From: OLB6 sp964493635
GTDB lineage: Bacteria > Bacteroidota > Ignavibacteria > Kapaibacteriales > Kapaibacteriaceae
Assembly: GCA_964493635.1 (NCBI GenBank)
Contig: CAZBOW010000004.1
Span: forward strand, 1 to 64,000
DNA length: 64,000 bases
Direction: 5' to 3'
Part shown: one piece after another, positions 52,967 through 61,258 of the stretch
Numbering within the stretch: position 1 is the stretch's first letter
Layout of the letters: each line of letters begins with the position of its first letter
Position numbers and translations under genes: made by a program
The notes under the pieces: model-generated
Databases searched by the model: none
Told to the model about the DNA's origin: nothing
What the model saw: the letters and a program-made list of their open reading frames with translations, nothing else

Positions 52967-54373
52967 ATGAATCAGCATACGTTTGATGTTGTTGTAATTG
53001 GCTCCGGTCCCGGGGGCTATGTGGCGGCGATTCGCGCAGCGCAGCTCGGATTGTCGACAGCCTGTGTCGAGCGCGACCGCCTTGGCGGCGTGTGCCTCAA
53101 CTGGGGTTGTATCCCGTCGAAGAGCCTTCTGAAGAATGCCGAATACATGAACTTCCTGAGCCACGCCGGCGACTATGGCTTTACACTCAAGGGGGTCGAC
53201 GTGGACTTCCCCAAGGTGATCGAGCGTTCTCGTGGCGTTGCCGACCGCATGAGCGGTGGAGTCCAGTTTCTCTTCAAGAAGTACAAGGTTTCTCAGGTCA
53301 AGGGCTGGGGCAGCTTGAAGAATGCCACCACCGTGGAAGTCAAGGACGAAAACGGAACGGTAACCGACATCATCACGGCAAAGCAGATCATCATTGCCAC
53401 CGGCGCCCGTCCGCGACAGATTCCAGGCATTGATGTCGACCGTGAGTTCATTCTTACTTCCACCGAGGCGATGCTCCAGCAGAAGGCCCCCAAAAAGATG
53501 GTTATCATGGGCGCAGGGGCAATCGGTGTGGAGTTCGCGTACTTCTACAACGCCTTTGGCTCGGAAGTGACCATCATCGAGATGCAGGACCGACTCCTGC
53601 CGGTAGAGGATGAGGACGTCTCGAAGGAACTTCGGAAGGTCTTCGAGCGGGAGCTGAAGATGAACATCCTGACCGAAACGAAGGTGATCAGCGCCAAGAA
53701 AAAGGGCAAGGGTGTTGAAATCATCGTTGAGAAGAAGGACGGAAAGCAGGAAACCATTACCGCCGACCTCGCCTTGAATGCGATCGGCGTGCAAGGAAAC
53801 ATCGAAGGGATCGGTCTTGAGCAGGCTGGTGTCAAGTTGGAGCGTGGTTGGATCACGACGGACAAGTTCATGCGGACGTCGGTTCCCAACATTTATGCCA
53901 TTGGCGACGTAGCCGGCGCACCATGGTTGGCCCACAAAGCATCCGCCGAAGGGATTGTTGCCGCTGAGCACATTGCCGGCCATGCCACCGACGGCGTCGA
54001 CTACAACAATATTCCGGGCTGTACCTACTGTCAGCCTCAGGTGGCCAGTGTGGGCCTCACAGAGAAGAAGGCAAAGGAAGCCGGATACGAGGTCAAGGTT
54101 GGCAAGTTTCCGTTCACCGCGAATGGTAAGGCGCACGGCATTGGTAAGGCTCAAGGCTTTGTGAAGCTCATCTTCGACGCAAAGTATGGTGAGTTGCTAG
54201 GGGCTCACCTCATTGGTCCGGATGTGACGGAAATGATTGGAGAGCTTGGAATGGCGCGCTCGTTGGAAGCCACCGGTCCAGCAATCTTCAAGACCGTGCA
54301 TGCGCACCCAACCTTGAGTGAAGCAATCATGGAATCGGCCGCACTTGCCTACGACGAGTGCGTCAACTTCTAA
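52967..54373 (+). CDS. lpd: Dihydrolipoyl dehydrogenase
   Basis: FAD/NAD flavoprotein (E3) that reoxidises lipoyl groups of 2-oxoacid dehydrogenases and the glycine cleavage system. The 468 residues have FDVVVIGSGPGGYVAAIRAAQLG, the redox disulfide GGVCLNWGCIPSK, the NAD motif GAGAIGVEFAYFYNAFGSEV, IGDVAGAPWLAHKASAEG, and the C-terminal HAHPTLSEAIMESA with the catalytic His. Directly followed by lipB, which supplies lipoyl groups, and directly preceded by actF. Confidence 0.97.
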   Translation: MNQHTFDVVVIGSGPGGYVAAIRAAQLGLSTACVERDRLGGVCLNWGCIPSKSLLKNAEYMNFLSHAGDYGFTLKGVDVDFPKVIERSRGVADRMSGGVQFLFKKYKVSQVKGWGSLKNATTVEVKDENGTVTDIITAKQIIIATGARPRQIPGIDVDREFILTSTEAMLQQKAPKKMVIMGAGAIGVEFAYFYNAFGSEVTIIEMQDRLLPVEDEDVSKELRKVFERELKMNILTETKVISAKKKGKGVEIIVEKKDGKQETITADLALNAIGVQGNIEGIGLEQAGVKLERGWITTDKFMRTSVPNIYAIGDVAGAPWLAHKASAEGIVAAEHIAGHATDGVDYNNIPGCTYCQPQVASVGLTEKKAKEAGYEVKVGKFPFTANGKAHGIGKAQGFVKLIFDAKYGELLGAHLIGPDVTEMIGELGMARSLEATGPAIFKTVHAHPTLSEAIMESAALAYDECVNF

Positions 54374-54374
54374 G

Positions 54375-55001
54375 ATGAACGTTGTCGACTGGGGACTGAT
54401 CGACTTTCAAGAAGCATGGCGTCGGCAGCGTGAAGTTGCCGACGCCATCTTGCATGATGGCGCCCCGGACACGCTTGTCCTCTGCGAGCATCCTGCGGTA
54501 ATTACCCTAGGACGGGTCACCAAGCAAGGCAGCGTGATTACCCCCGCGGATCTGCTGCGGCATCGGGGCATCGATGTCGTAGAGATCAACCGAGGAGGAG
54601 AGGCCACTGTTCACAATCCCGGGCAATTGGTCGGCTATCCGATCTTCAACTTGCAGCGATCGACCCCGGACCTTCACTGGTTCCTCCGATCGATTGAAGG
54701 AGCCGTGATTGATACGCTTGCGGCGTACGACATTCACGCTGACCGCGTTGACGGCCTCACGGGCGTGTGGGTGGAGCAGCAGCGAAAAATCTGTGCCATT
54801 GGCATTCACTGCAGCCGATGGATCACCACCCATGGCTTTGCCTTGAACGTTTCGAACAACCTAGACCTCTTTCAGGAGATTATTCCCTGTGGGATCACTG
54901 ACCGAGGCGTGACCAGCATGGAGAGGGAAGCAAGGTCGGTTGTGGACATCAACCAAGTCAAGACTGTGATTGAAGAATCATTTCGGTCACGTTTCCCGTA
55001 A
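54375..55001 (+). CDS. lipB: Octanoyltransferase LipB
   Basis: Transfers octanoate from acyl carrier protein to lipoyl domains. The 208-residue product starts MNVVDWGLIDFQEAW; the ATG at 54375 is 1 base after the lpd stop. It contains EINRGGEATVHNPGQLVGYPI (family RGGxxTxHxPGQ), the catalytic Lys in KICAIGIH and the catalytic Cys in IIPCGITDRGVTS. HNPG replaces the more usual HGPG. No terminator follows; the next 300 bp are non-coding. Confidence 0.94.
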   Translation: MNVVDWGLIDFQEAWRRQREVADAILHDGAPDTLVLCEHPAVITLGRVTKQGSVITPADLLRHRGIDVVEINRGGEATVHNPGQLVGYPIFNLQRSTPDLHWFLRSIEGAVIDTLAAYDIHADRVDGLTGVWVEQQRKICAIGIHCSRWITTHGFALNVSNNLDLFQEIIPCGITDRGVTSMEREARSVVDINQVKTVIEESFRSRFP

Positions 55002-55008
55002 ATCCATA

Positions 55009-55111
55009 TTTTCCACACAAATTGTAACATGTTGATCTACAACATGTTGTACTTGGAGATCTAAACGAAATACTTTGCCGTTGGATCCGATGTGGAAAAC
55101 TCTGTGGATAT
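55009..55111. promoter_or_regulatory. Cluster of DnaA-box-like words and a hairpin in a non-coding stretch
   Basis: The AT-richer spacer after lipB holds TTTTCCACA (55009-55017), its reverse complement TGTGGAAAA (55091-55099) and TGTGGATAT (55103-55111). Each is one base away from the DnaA consensus or its complement. Between them a perfect inverted repeat has 9-bp arms AACATGTTG / CAACATGTT (55026-55048) with a 5-nt loop, each arm containing the palindrome AACATGTT. This may be a DnaA-responsive or operator region; whether it is an origin cannot be decided. Confidence 0.4.
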
Positions 55112-55182
55112 CAGGAAGCGTCGTGAAATCATAACCTTACCGCTCTGGTACGCCATCTTCCGGCCTCATCGACAAAAACACC

Positions 55183-55214
55183 GTTGACACGTGAGCGTCT
55201 GCCTCGTATGTTTG
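55183..55214 (+). promoter_or_regulatory. Promoter upstream of tRNA-Gly
   Basis: TATGTTTG (55207-55214, exact TAnnTTTG) with GTTG at 55183-55186, 20-nt spacing. It would transcribe the tiny acidic reading frame at 55240 and tRNA-Gly, ending at the terminator at 55413. Confidence 0.6.
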
Positions 55215-55239
55215 CACTCGATCATTTGGTACGGCGTAG

Positions 55240-55296
55240 ATGTTCGACAAGTACGACGACGACGACGATGATATCTACGACGACATCTGTGACTAA
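55240..55296 (+). CDS. Possible 18-residue acidic leader peptide
   Basis: ATG to TAA frame encoding MFDKYDDDDDDIYDDICD, between the promoter at 55207 and tRNA-Gly at 55305. Eleven of 18 residues are Asp and there are no Gly codons. It has no visible ribosome-binding site and stems largely from a GAC repeat, so it may be non-coding low-complexity sequence. If translated it would be a leader-type micropeptide. Confidence 0.25.
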   Translation: MFDKYDDDDDDIYDDICD

Positions 55297-55304
55297 ATGA
55301 CTCT

Positions 55305-55378
<74 letters not shown>

Positions 55379-55412
55379 GACGACGCAAGTCGTCACTTCC
55401 TCTTTATGCTGC

Positions 55413-55456
55413 ATGCCTTGCCGTCTCATTCCCCCCTGATGGCGAGGCATTTTTTT
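55413..55456 (+). terminator. Rho-independent terminator after tRNA-Gly
   Basis: ATGCCTTGCC (55413-55422) pairs with GGCGAGGCAT (55441-55450) with one G-T wobble, followed by a run of seven T. It separates tRNA-Gly from porU. Confidence 0.85.
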
Positions 55457-55545
55457 ATGCAGTAACTTTCGCGAGCTGTCGGACACAATAGATCGGCACA
55501 TCTGCGTCTGTGCACCTGGCAGTTTGTCCCATTCTCGATCAGTGA

Positions 55546-58500
55546 ATGTCCATGGGCGCGTTCCGCTTCCCCGTTGTTGTTACCGTCGTGGCGTGCATCC
55601 TGATGCATGCAGCTGCCCACGCAGCTAACCACGCAGCTACCGTGGCACAGACAACGAACGTCCTCGTTGTGCCAACGTCGGATACAACCACAACCATCCG
55701 ATACACGCCGAACGAAGGTGTGGAGCGGGGGGCTCAGCTGCATGTCTCTGCCGACGGACTTCTCCGGCAGTGGGTCATCACCACCACGATTGAGATTCCA
55801 CAACCGACAGATCGCATTGATGTGCGTCACGGGGATGATACCCTGATCTACCGTCCTCTGTACGATACCACGCTGGTTGTTTCTGACACGTCCGACCTTG
55901 ACCTTCGCGCTGCGATGTATCCGCCGCAGCATGAGCTCCTTGCCATTCGCTATGCTGGCGTCTCGCGTGGGCGCCACCTCGCACACGTGTCCATCGTTGT
56001 GGCCGAGGAGCGGCAGGGTCAGCTTCCGACCGTCCTAGTGATGGCCAGTGCACACCTCACCCACGGTTCCCGTTCTGCGAGTGCCGCGGTGCCTGTACAA
56101 AAGTCTCGTACGATCGAGGACGTTCACGGTGAAGAGGAGTTCTCACACGTGATGCGCGTTGATGTTTCCGGCGAGGGGATCTATCAGATTTCTGCACAGC
56201 AACTACGTGACGCCGGCATTCCAACGGACGCCGCAACGGCAGCCTCCGTAAAAATGTTCGGCAATGGTGGTCGGGAACTCTCCGAACGTGTGGAACCGCC
56301 GTTCAGCGAAGAGCTACGAGAGCTTCCCATTATTGTGGCAACAACTCCTCAGGGTGCCCTTGATCACATCACCTTTTATGCCGGCGGTGTCACGGGAATT
56401 CATGCCGACAGTGGAGCCATCGCCCACTACCTTCACCACTATGCAACACGGGCATCCTACCTGTTAACCGTTGGCGGTGCTCCAGGGCGGCGAGCTGTGC
56501 AGCGTCCTGCAGCTCGCGGTCCGGTAGACGACCGACCGTTGGTCGTACGAGGATTGGTGTTTCACGAGGAAGAAGTCGTCAACCCCTACAACGGTGGCTC
56601 GGGCCGGAGGTGGTACGGCCGCTCCATCGAAAATGGTGGCTCGATGATGCTCTCTCAGGAGTTGCCTGGGCTGGTGCGATCCGGTACGGTGGATTATCGG
56701 CTGGTCGTGGCACATCGCGGGACGTCGGCCTCTGGCGTCGTTACGGTGATGGAACAGGGAACAACGGTCGCTCAACGCTCGATCCCCATGGTCCCAAAGT
56801 ACATGGATACGTATTCGGTCCCGTTGATCGGTGCTGTGGATGCCATGGCGCTGTCCGCCGATCAGCGCAGCTTAGTGCGGATTGCCTATGAAAGCCCGCA
56901 GCGTACCTCCACCGGAATTCTGGACTGGATCGAGATTGAGTATCCACGTGGGCTGGTTGCCCATAATCAAGAGTTTCAGTTCATTGCCAATCCCAGCGGA
57001 CCGGGAGTGATCGAGTATACGGTCAACGGTTTTGAAGGGGGCTCCACGCTGTGCTTCGATGTCACGGATCCCACACGTCCGGAGTTGATAGAAAATGTTG
57101 CCCCAGAGGGTGGTCTCTTCTCGATTCGCGAGGCCTTTACGGAGGACCAAGTCCGTCGATACTACCTGTCGTCCCGACGCGGAACGGCGTCACTTCAGCG
57201 CATTGAGCCCCTTACCCTGCGTTCACGGGCTCGAAAGGGTCAGTTAGGAGAGCTGCTCGTAATTACGCATCCTGGCCTGCGTGCATCGGCAGAGCGGTAT
57301 GCTGAATACCGTCGCGCAACGTCCGAGCTCAATGTTTCGGTGATCGGAGTTGATGAAATCTTCCACGAGTTCAGCTACGGCATGGTGGACCCGACCGCTC
57401 TGCGCGACATGATACGGTACGCCTACCGGAACAGCCCCGTCAAGCCGCGCTACGTACTGCTCTGGGGAGATGGACATTTCGACTACAAAGGCATTTCCAC
57501 GGCAACGCCGAACTGGGTGATTCCCTACGAGAGCCTGGATCCGGACAATACGTCCTACGGACTGTGGACCTACACGACGGACGACTACTATGCCCGTGTT
57601 GATGGCAATGATCCACTGCCGGACGTAGCCATCGGGAGACTACCCATCACCTCGAATGCCATCGGCGACCGCATGATTGCCAAGATCCGTTCGTACGAAT
57701 CGGCGTCCTCCACGGATGATTGGCGTACGCGGGTTACGCTCATCGCTGATGATGGGCCAACGTCCGAGGGGTCGGATGGTACAACGCACTTGCGTCAGAG
57801 TGAGCGACTCTGGAGTGACTACCTGCCGCTGGATATGCAGGCGAAGAAAATCTACATGGTGGAGTATCCCACGGAGAACATCGCTCGTGGACGCCGGAAG
57901 CCCGCCGTGACGGCTGCCTACATTTCTACGATCAACACCACCGGCACACTTCTGTTGAATTGGATTGGCCATGGTAATCCACGCGTCTGGGCGCATGAGT
58001 TCATCTTTGAGCGCGAAACAACGCCGTCGCAGATGAACAACCCGGACAAGTTGTTCTTCCTTACAGCGGCTACGTGTGATTTTGCCCGATTCGACCTGAC
58101 CGATGCCCAGTCGGGCGCTGAAGATCTCGTACTGCGAGATGGTGGGGGAGCCATTGGCGTCTTCTCAGCATCGCGGGTGGTACTCTCCGATGCGAATGCA
58201 GCAATCAATCAGGATTTCTACGAAACAATGTTTCGGCGCAGCCCCGATGGTAGCGTGATGCGACTCGGCGATGTGATCATGGATGTCAAACAGCGGTTCT
58301 ACGGTCCGAACGACGAAAAGTTTTTCCTTCTGGGCGATCCTACTGTCCGTCTGCTTATTCCACAAAACCGGCTGGTGTTTGATCGGATCAATGGCGAACC
58401 GGTGGGCTCGCAGCCGATTCAGTTACAAGCATTGCAGACCGTAACGGTGGAGGGGTCGATCCTTGCGCCCATGTCGAATAACCCTGACGATAGTTTCAAC

Positions 58501-59442
58501 GGCACAGCTACGATCACCTTGTTGGACGCCGTGCGCACCGTCACGGTACTGGACGACGATATCAACTCCACGCCCAACACGTTCCGCCTTCCCGGGGCAA
58601 CCATTAGCAAGGGTTCCTACGAAGTGACCAATGGCCGGTTCGTGGCCACCTTCGTTGTGCCCAAGGATGTAGCGTTTTCGCAGTCCACAGCCCGGATGTA
58701 CGGATTTGCAGCCAGTACGGATCAGCGCTCGGCCATCGGTGCTACCGATCAGGTGATTGTCGATGGCGTCGTGGATGCCACCTTCGACGACACCGAGGGG
58801 CCCGACATCCGCATTGCCCTCGACTCTCGGAACTTCCGCTCGGGCGATGTGGTGCGTCAGCATCCAATCCTGATCGTGGATCTGCAGGATGCCACTGGCG
58901 TGAATACCTCTGGAGTTGGCATCGGTCATGGAATCGAAGCGAACTTCGACGATGGTCAACGTATCGAGGATCTTACCGAGTCGTTTGGCACGTCGGTCGA
59001 GAACAGCCGAGCCGGTACCACCTCAAAGCAGATCTTTGGGCTGGCGGAAGGCTACCACGAAGTTCGCGTGCGCGCCTGGGATGTGTTGAACAATATGAAC
59101 TCCGCGCAGACCACCTTCCGCATTGCCTCGGAGGACGAAGGCATTGTAGCAACATGGATCACGAACTATCCGAATCCATTTTCGTCGTCCACCACGATAC
59201 GGTTCCAACACAATATGGCCAGTGCCTTTTCGGCTGTCCTGGAGATCTACGACGTGACAGGTCGGTTGGTGTTCACAACGCCGATGGAGGTTCGTGACAT
59301 GCATACGGCCGAGGTCCAATGGAATGGTACAGATGTATCAGGATTTCAATTGGGGTCGGGGATCTATTCGGCGGTGGTACGCATGACCGATGTGCGCGGC
59401 GGAAGCCGAGACGTGCGCGGTAAACTTGCCCTCATTCGATAA
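55546..59442 (+). CDS. porU: Type IX secretion system sortase PorU (C25 peptidase family)
   Basis: Outer-membrane sortase that removes C-terminal sorting domains of type IX cargo and attaches cargo to the surface. The 1298-residue protein has a signal peptide of about 38 residues, then a long beta-rich N-domain. The gingipain-like domain has its catalytic His in NWIGHGNP (about 809) and Cys in TAATCDF (about 844); TTDDYYARVDG, IGRLPI and a GDPTVRL segment support C25. The last 90 residues (NYPNPFSSSTTIRFQ, then YDVTGRLV, then GSGIYSAVV) form a type A sorting domain, as PorU itself carries. Part of the signal peptide is encoded by a 12-bp repeat. porV follows 47 bp later. Confidence 0.93.
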   Translation: MSMGAFRFPVVVTVVACILMHAAAHAANHAATVAQTTNVLVVPTSDTTTTIRYTPNEGVERGAQLHVSADGLLRQWVITTTIEIPQPTDRIDVRHGDDTLIYRPLYDTTLVVSDTSDLDLRAAMYPPQHELLAIRYAGVSRGRHLAHVSIVVAEERQGQLPTVLVMASAHLTHGSRSASAAVPVQKSRTIEDVHGEEEFSHVMRVDVSGEGIYQISAQQLRDAGIPTDAATAASVKMFGNGGRELSERVEPPFSEELRELPIIVATTPQGALDHITFYAGGVTGIHADSGAIAHYLHHYATRASYLLTVGGAPGRRAVQRPAARGPVDDRPLVVRGLVFHEEEVVNPYNGGSGRRWYGRSIENGGSMMLSQELPGLVRSGTVDYRLVVAHRGTSASGVVTVMEQGTTVAQRSIPMVPKYMDTYSVPLIGAVDAMALSADQRSLVRIAYESPQRTSTGILDWIEIEYPRGLVAHNQEFQFIANPSGPGVIEYTVNGFEGGSTLCFDVTDPTRPELIENVAPEGGLFSIREAFTEDQVRRYYLSSRRGTASLQRIEPLTLRSRARKGQLGELLVITHPGLRASAERYAEYRRATSELNVSVIGVDEIFHEFSYGMVDPTALRDMIRYAYRNSPVKPRYVLLWGDGHFDYKGISTATPNWVIPYESLDPDNTSYGLWTYTTDDYYARVDGNDPLPDVAIGRLPITSNAIGDRMIAKIRSYESASSTDDWRTRVTLIADDGPTSEGSDGTTHLRQSERLWSDYLPLDMQAKKIYMVEYPTENIARGRRKPAVTAAYISTINTTGTLLLNWIGHGNPRVWAHEFIFERETTPSQMNNPDKLFFLTAATCDFARFDLTDAQSGAEDLVLRDGGGAIGVFSASRVVLSDANAAINQDFYETMFRRSPDGSVMRLGDVIMDVKQRFYGPNDEKFFLLGDPTVRLLIPQNRLVFDRINGEPVGSQPIQLQALQTVTVEGSILAPMSNNPDDSFNGTATITLLDAVRTVTVLDDDINSTPNTFRLPGATISKGSYEVTNGRFVATFVVPKDVAFSQSTARMYGFAASTDQRSAIGATDQVIVDGVVDATFDDTEGPDIRIALDSRNFRSGDVVRQHPILIVDLQDATGVNTSGVGIGHGIEANFDDGQRIEDLTESFGTSVENSRAGTTSKQIFGLAEGYHEVRVRAWDVLNNMNSAQTTFRIASEDEGIVATWITNYPNPFSSSTTIRFQHNMASAFSAVLEIYDVTGRLVFTTPMEVRDMHTAEVQWNGTDVSGFQLGSGIYSAVVRMTDVRGGSRDVRGKLALIR
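55609..55644 (+). repeat. 12-bp tandem repeat in the PorU signal peptide
   Basis: GCAGCTGCCCAC, GCAGCTAACCAC, GCAGCTACCGTG. It encodes AAH/AAN/AAT units around the predicted signal-peptide cleavage region. Confidence 0.85.
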
Positions 59443-59451
59443 CTTTCGGAC

Positions 59452-59459
59452 TAACTTTG
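59452..59459 (+). promoter_or_regulatory. -7 element for porV
   Basis: TAACTTTG, an exact TAnnTTTG match in the 47-bp spacer after porU, 30 nt before the porV ATG. It allows porV to be expressed separately from porU. Confidence 0.5.
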
Positions 59460-59489
59460 TACTTGATTCGCACTTCAGGAAGGCCATCT

Positions 59490-60566
59490 ATGTCGATCCT
59501 CCGCTCCAGCGGACTTGCTTTCGCCCTTCTTTGCGCCGCTGCTACCACGTCGTTTAGTCAAGCCGGCGGCGCCGCCGTGCCCTTCGTGTTGATTGCTCCC
59601 GATGCTCGTGCCAGTGGAATGGGCGAGGTTGGTACGGCCATCGCCGACGACATCAACGCCGTGTTCTGGAATCCCGCAGGATTGGGCTTCCAAACCAACA
59701 TGCAGCAGGTGTCGCTGAGCTTCTCGAAGTGGTTGCCCCAGTTCAATGCCGACCTCTTCTACTCGTACGGTACCTACGGACAGTACGTCCCGGAGTTGGA
59801 CGGTACCATTGCCGGTACGTTCATTTTCATGAACCTGGGCGAGTTTACACGCACGGCCATTGACGGTACGGAGCTAGGCAAGTTCCGGTCCAACGAGTTT
59901 GCTCTGGGCGTATCCTACGGTACGATGCTAAGCAAGGACGTGGCTGCTGGCGTGCAGATCAAGTACATTCAGTCCAACCTTGCACCAGCTGGAGGTCAGC
60001 AGGCGAGTGCGGGCACGGGAATCTCGGCCGCCTTCGACGTCGGTTTTCAGTGGAAGCCTACCAAACTTGATCTCTTCGGCGCTGATCTGAACAATCGCTT
60101 ATCGCTGGGTGTAAACCTCCAGAACGTTGGTCCGAAGATGACCTACCTGAACGAGTCCGACCCGCTACCAACGCAGCTGCGGATGGGTGTGGCCGTCAAG
60201 TTGGTCGAAGATGAGTTCAGTGATCTGCTCATCTCGGCGGATGTTGCCAAACTCCTCGTCCGCCGTGACTCCCTTGGTTCGGATGCTATTCCGATGAGCT
60301 TTGTAACGGCTTGGGGTGTAGGGGGCTTGGAAACGGGAGTCGGCCTAGAGTACATCTACGATCAGGCCGTAGCCCTCCGTGGTGGCTACTTTACCGAACC
60401 GAAGGCCGCCGGTGCACGCAACTTCTTCACGCTGGGTGCGGGCGTAACCTACGATGTGTTTCGACTAGATTTCTCCTACATCCTGACGGTCGAAGACAAC
60501 CATCCACTGGCCAACACGCTACGATTTTCACTCATTGTGGATTGGCAGCAGGAAGGCAACAACTAA
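59490..60566 (+). CDS. porV: PorV/PorQ-family outer-membrane protein
   Basis: FadL-like beta-barrel of the type IX secretion system; PorV shuttles cargo to the PorU sortase. The 358-residue protein has a signal peptide to about residue 21 (LLCAAATTSFSQA), then FVLIAPDARASGMGEVGTAIADDINAVFWNPAGL, the highly characteristic PorV start, and alternating amphipathic strands to a C-terminus (LRFSLIVDWQQ). The ATG at 59490 is chosen because it follows the promoter and gives a clean signal peptide. Adjacency to porU supports PorV over PorQ. Confidence 0.92.
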   Translation: MSILRSSGLAFALLCAAATTSFSQAGGAAVPFVLIAPDARASGMGEVGTAIADDINAVFWNPAGLGFQTNMQQVSLSFSKWLPQFNADLFYSYGTYGQYVPELDGTIAGTFIFMNLGEFTRTAIDGTELGKFRSNEFALGVSYGTMLSKDVAAGVQIKYIQSNLAPAGGQQASAGTGISAAFDVGFQWKPTKLDLFGADLNNRLSLGVNLQNVGPKMTYLNESDPLPTQLRMGVAVKLVEDEFSDLLISADVAKLLVRRDSLGSDAIPMSFVTAWGVGGLETGVGLEYIYDQAVALRGGYFTEPKAAGARNFFTLGAGVTYDVFRLDFSYILTVEDNHPLANTLRFSLIVDWQQEGNN

Positions 60567-61156
60567 CGTCGTTGCCGCCGGAGAAACCAGAGTGCGCCCA
60601 CCACGGCCACCACGCCAAGGATAATCCAGCCGTAGACCGACAACCAGTAGTCGATGCGCTGCCATTGTGAACCAAGGGCCATGCCGGCCCACAAGAGCAC
60701 GGCGTTCCAAGCCGTAGCGCTTAGGGCGGAGTAGAGGAGTGTTCGGGGGAGCGGCAGCTTTGCCATTCCGGCGGCAAACGCAATTACGGCGCGCGTTCCT
60801 GCCAAGAACCGGTTCCCAACAATAATGGCGCCGTGGTAGCGGTCGAACCATGCATTCACACGATCGATGAGCTCGGCGGTGATGAAGGGAACCCACCGGT
60901 GCTCCAGAATCGAGCGGCCATACCGGCGTCCGATGCCATAGGCACCGGCAAAGCCCCCTACCGCCCCCACTGTGGCAACCAGTAACGTTGTTCCAAAGTC
61001 CAGCACGCCGATACCGACCAGCGTTCCAATGAAGGCCACAAACACATCGCTGGGTGATGGTGGCACGATGTGCTCAATGAACGTGGCCACGAAGACCGAT
61101 ACCAGCAATGCCCATACGGGCAGCGATTGTGCAAGGTCGACGAGGTATTCGATCAT
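60563..61156 (-). CDS. DedA/VTT-family membrane protein
   Basis: A 197-residue inner-membrane protein with four to five helices and the DedA pattern: EHIVPPSPSDVFVAFIGTL near the N-terminus, GAYGIGRRYGR, and NRFLAGTRAVIAFAAGMAKLP, the conserved re-entrant F-x-G-x-R-x6-AG motif. DedA proteins are undecaprenyl-phosphate or phospholipid flippases, or are needed for membrane homeostasis; which applies here cannot be told. It converges with porV, the stop codons overlapping by 3 bases. Confidence 0.88.
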   Translation of the reverse strand: MIEYLVDLAQSLPVWALLVSVFVATFIEHIVPPSPSDVFVAFIGTLVGIGVLDFGTTLLVATVGAVGGFAGAYGIGRRYGRSILEHRWVPFITAELIDRVNAWFDRYHGAIIVGNRFLAGTRAVIAFAAGMAKLPLPRTLLYSALSATAWNAVLLWAGMALGSQWQRIDYWLSVYGWIILGVVAVVGALWFLRRQRR

Positions 61157-61258
61157 ACAAGCCTTAATCAGAAAGCGCGTAATTTGCAGAGCTCTGAACG
61201 AATGAACAACCCGAACACACTATCCGTTTAACGTACCTGCGGTCGAGGAGCCTGTCCT

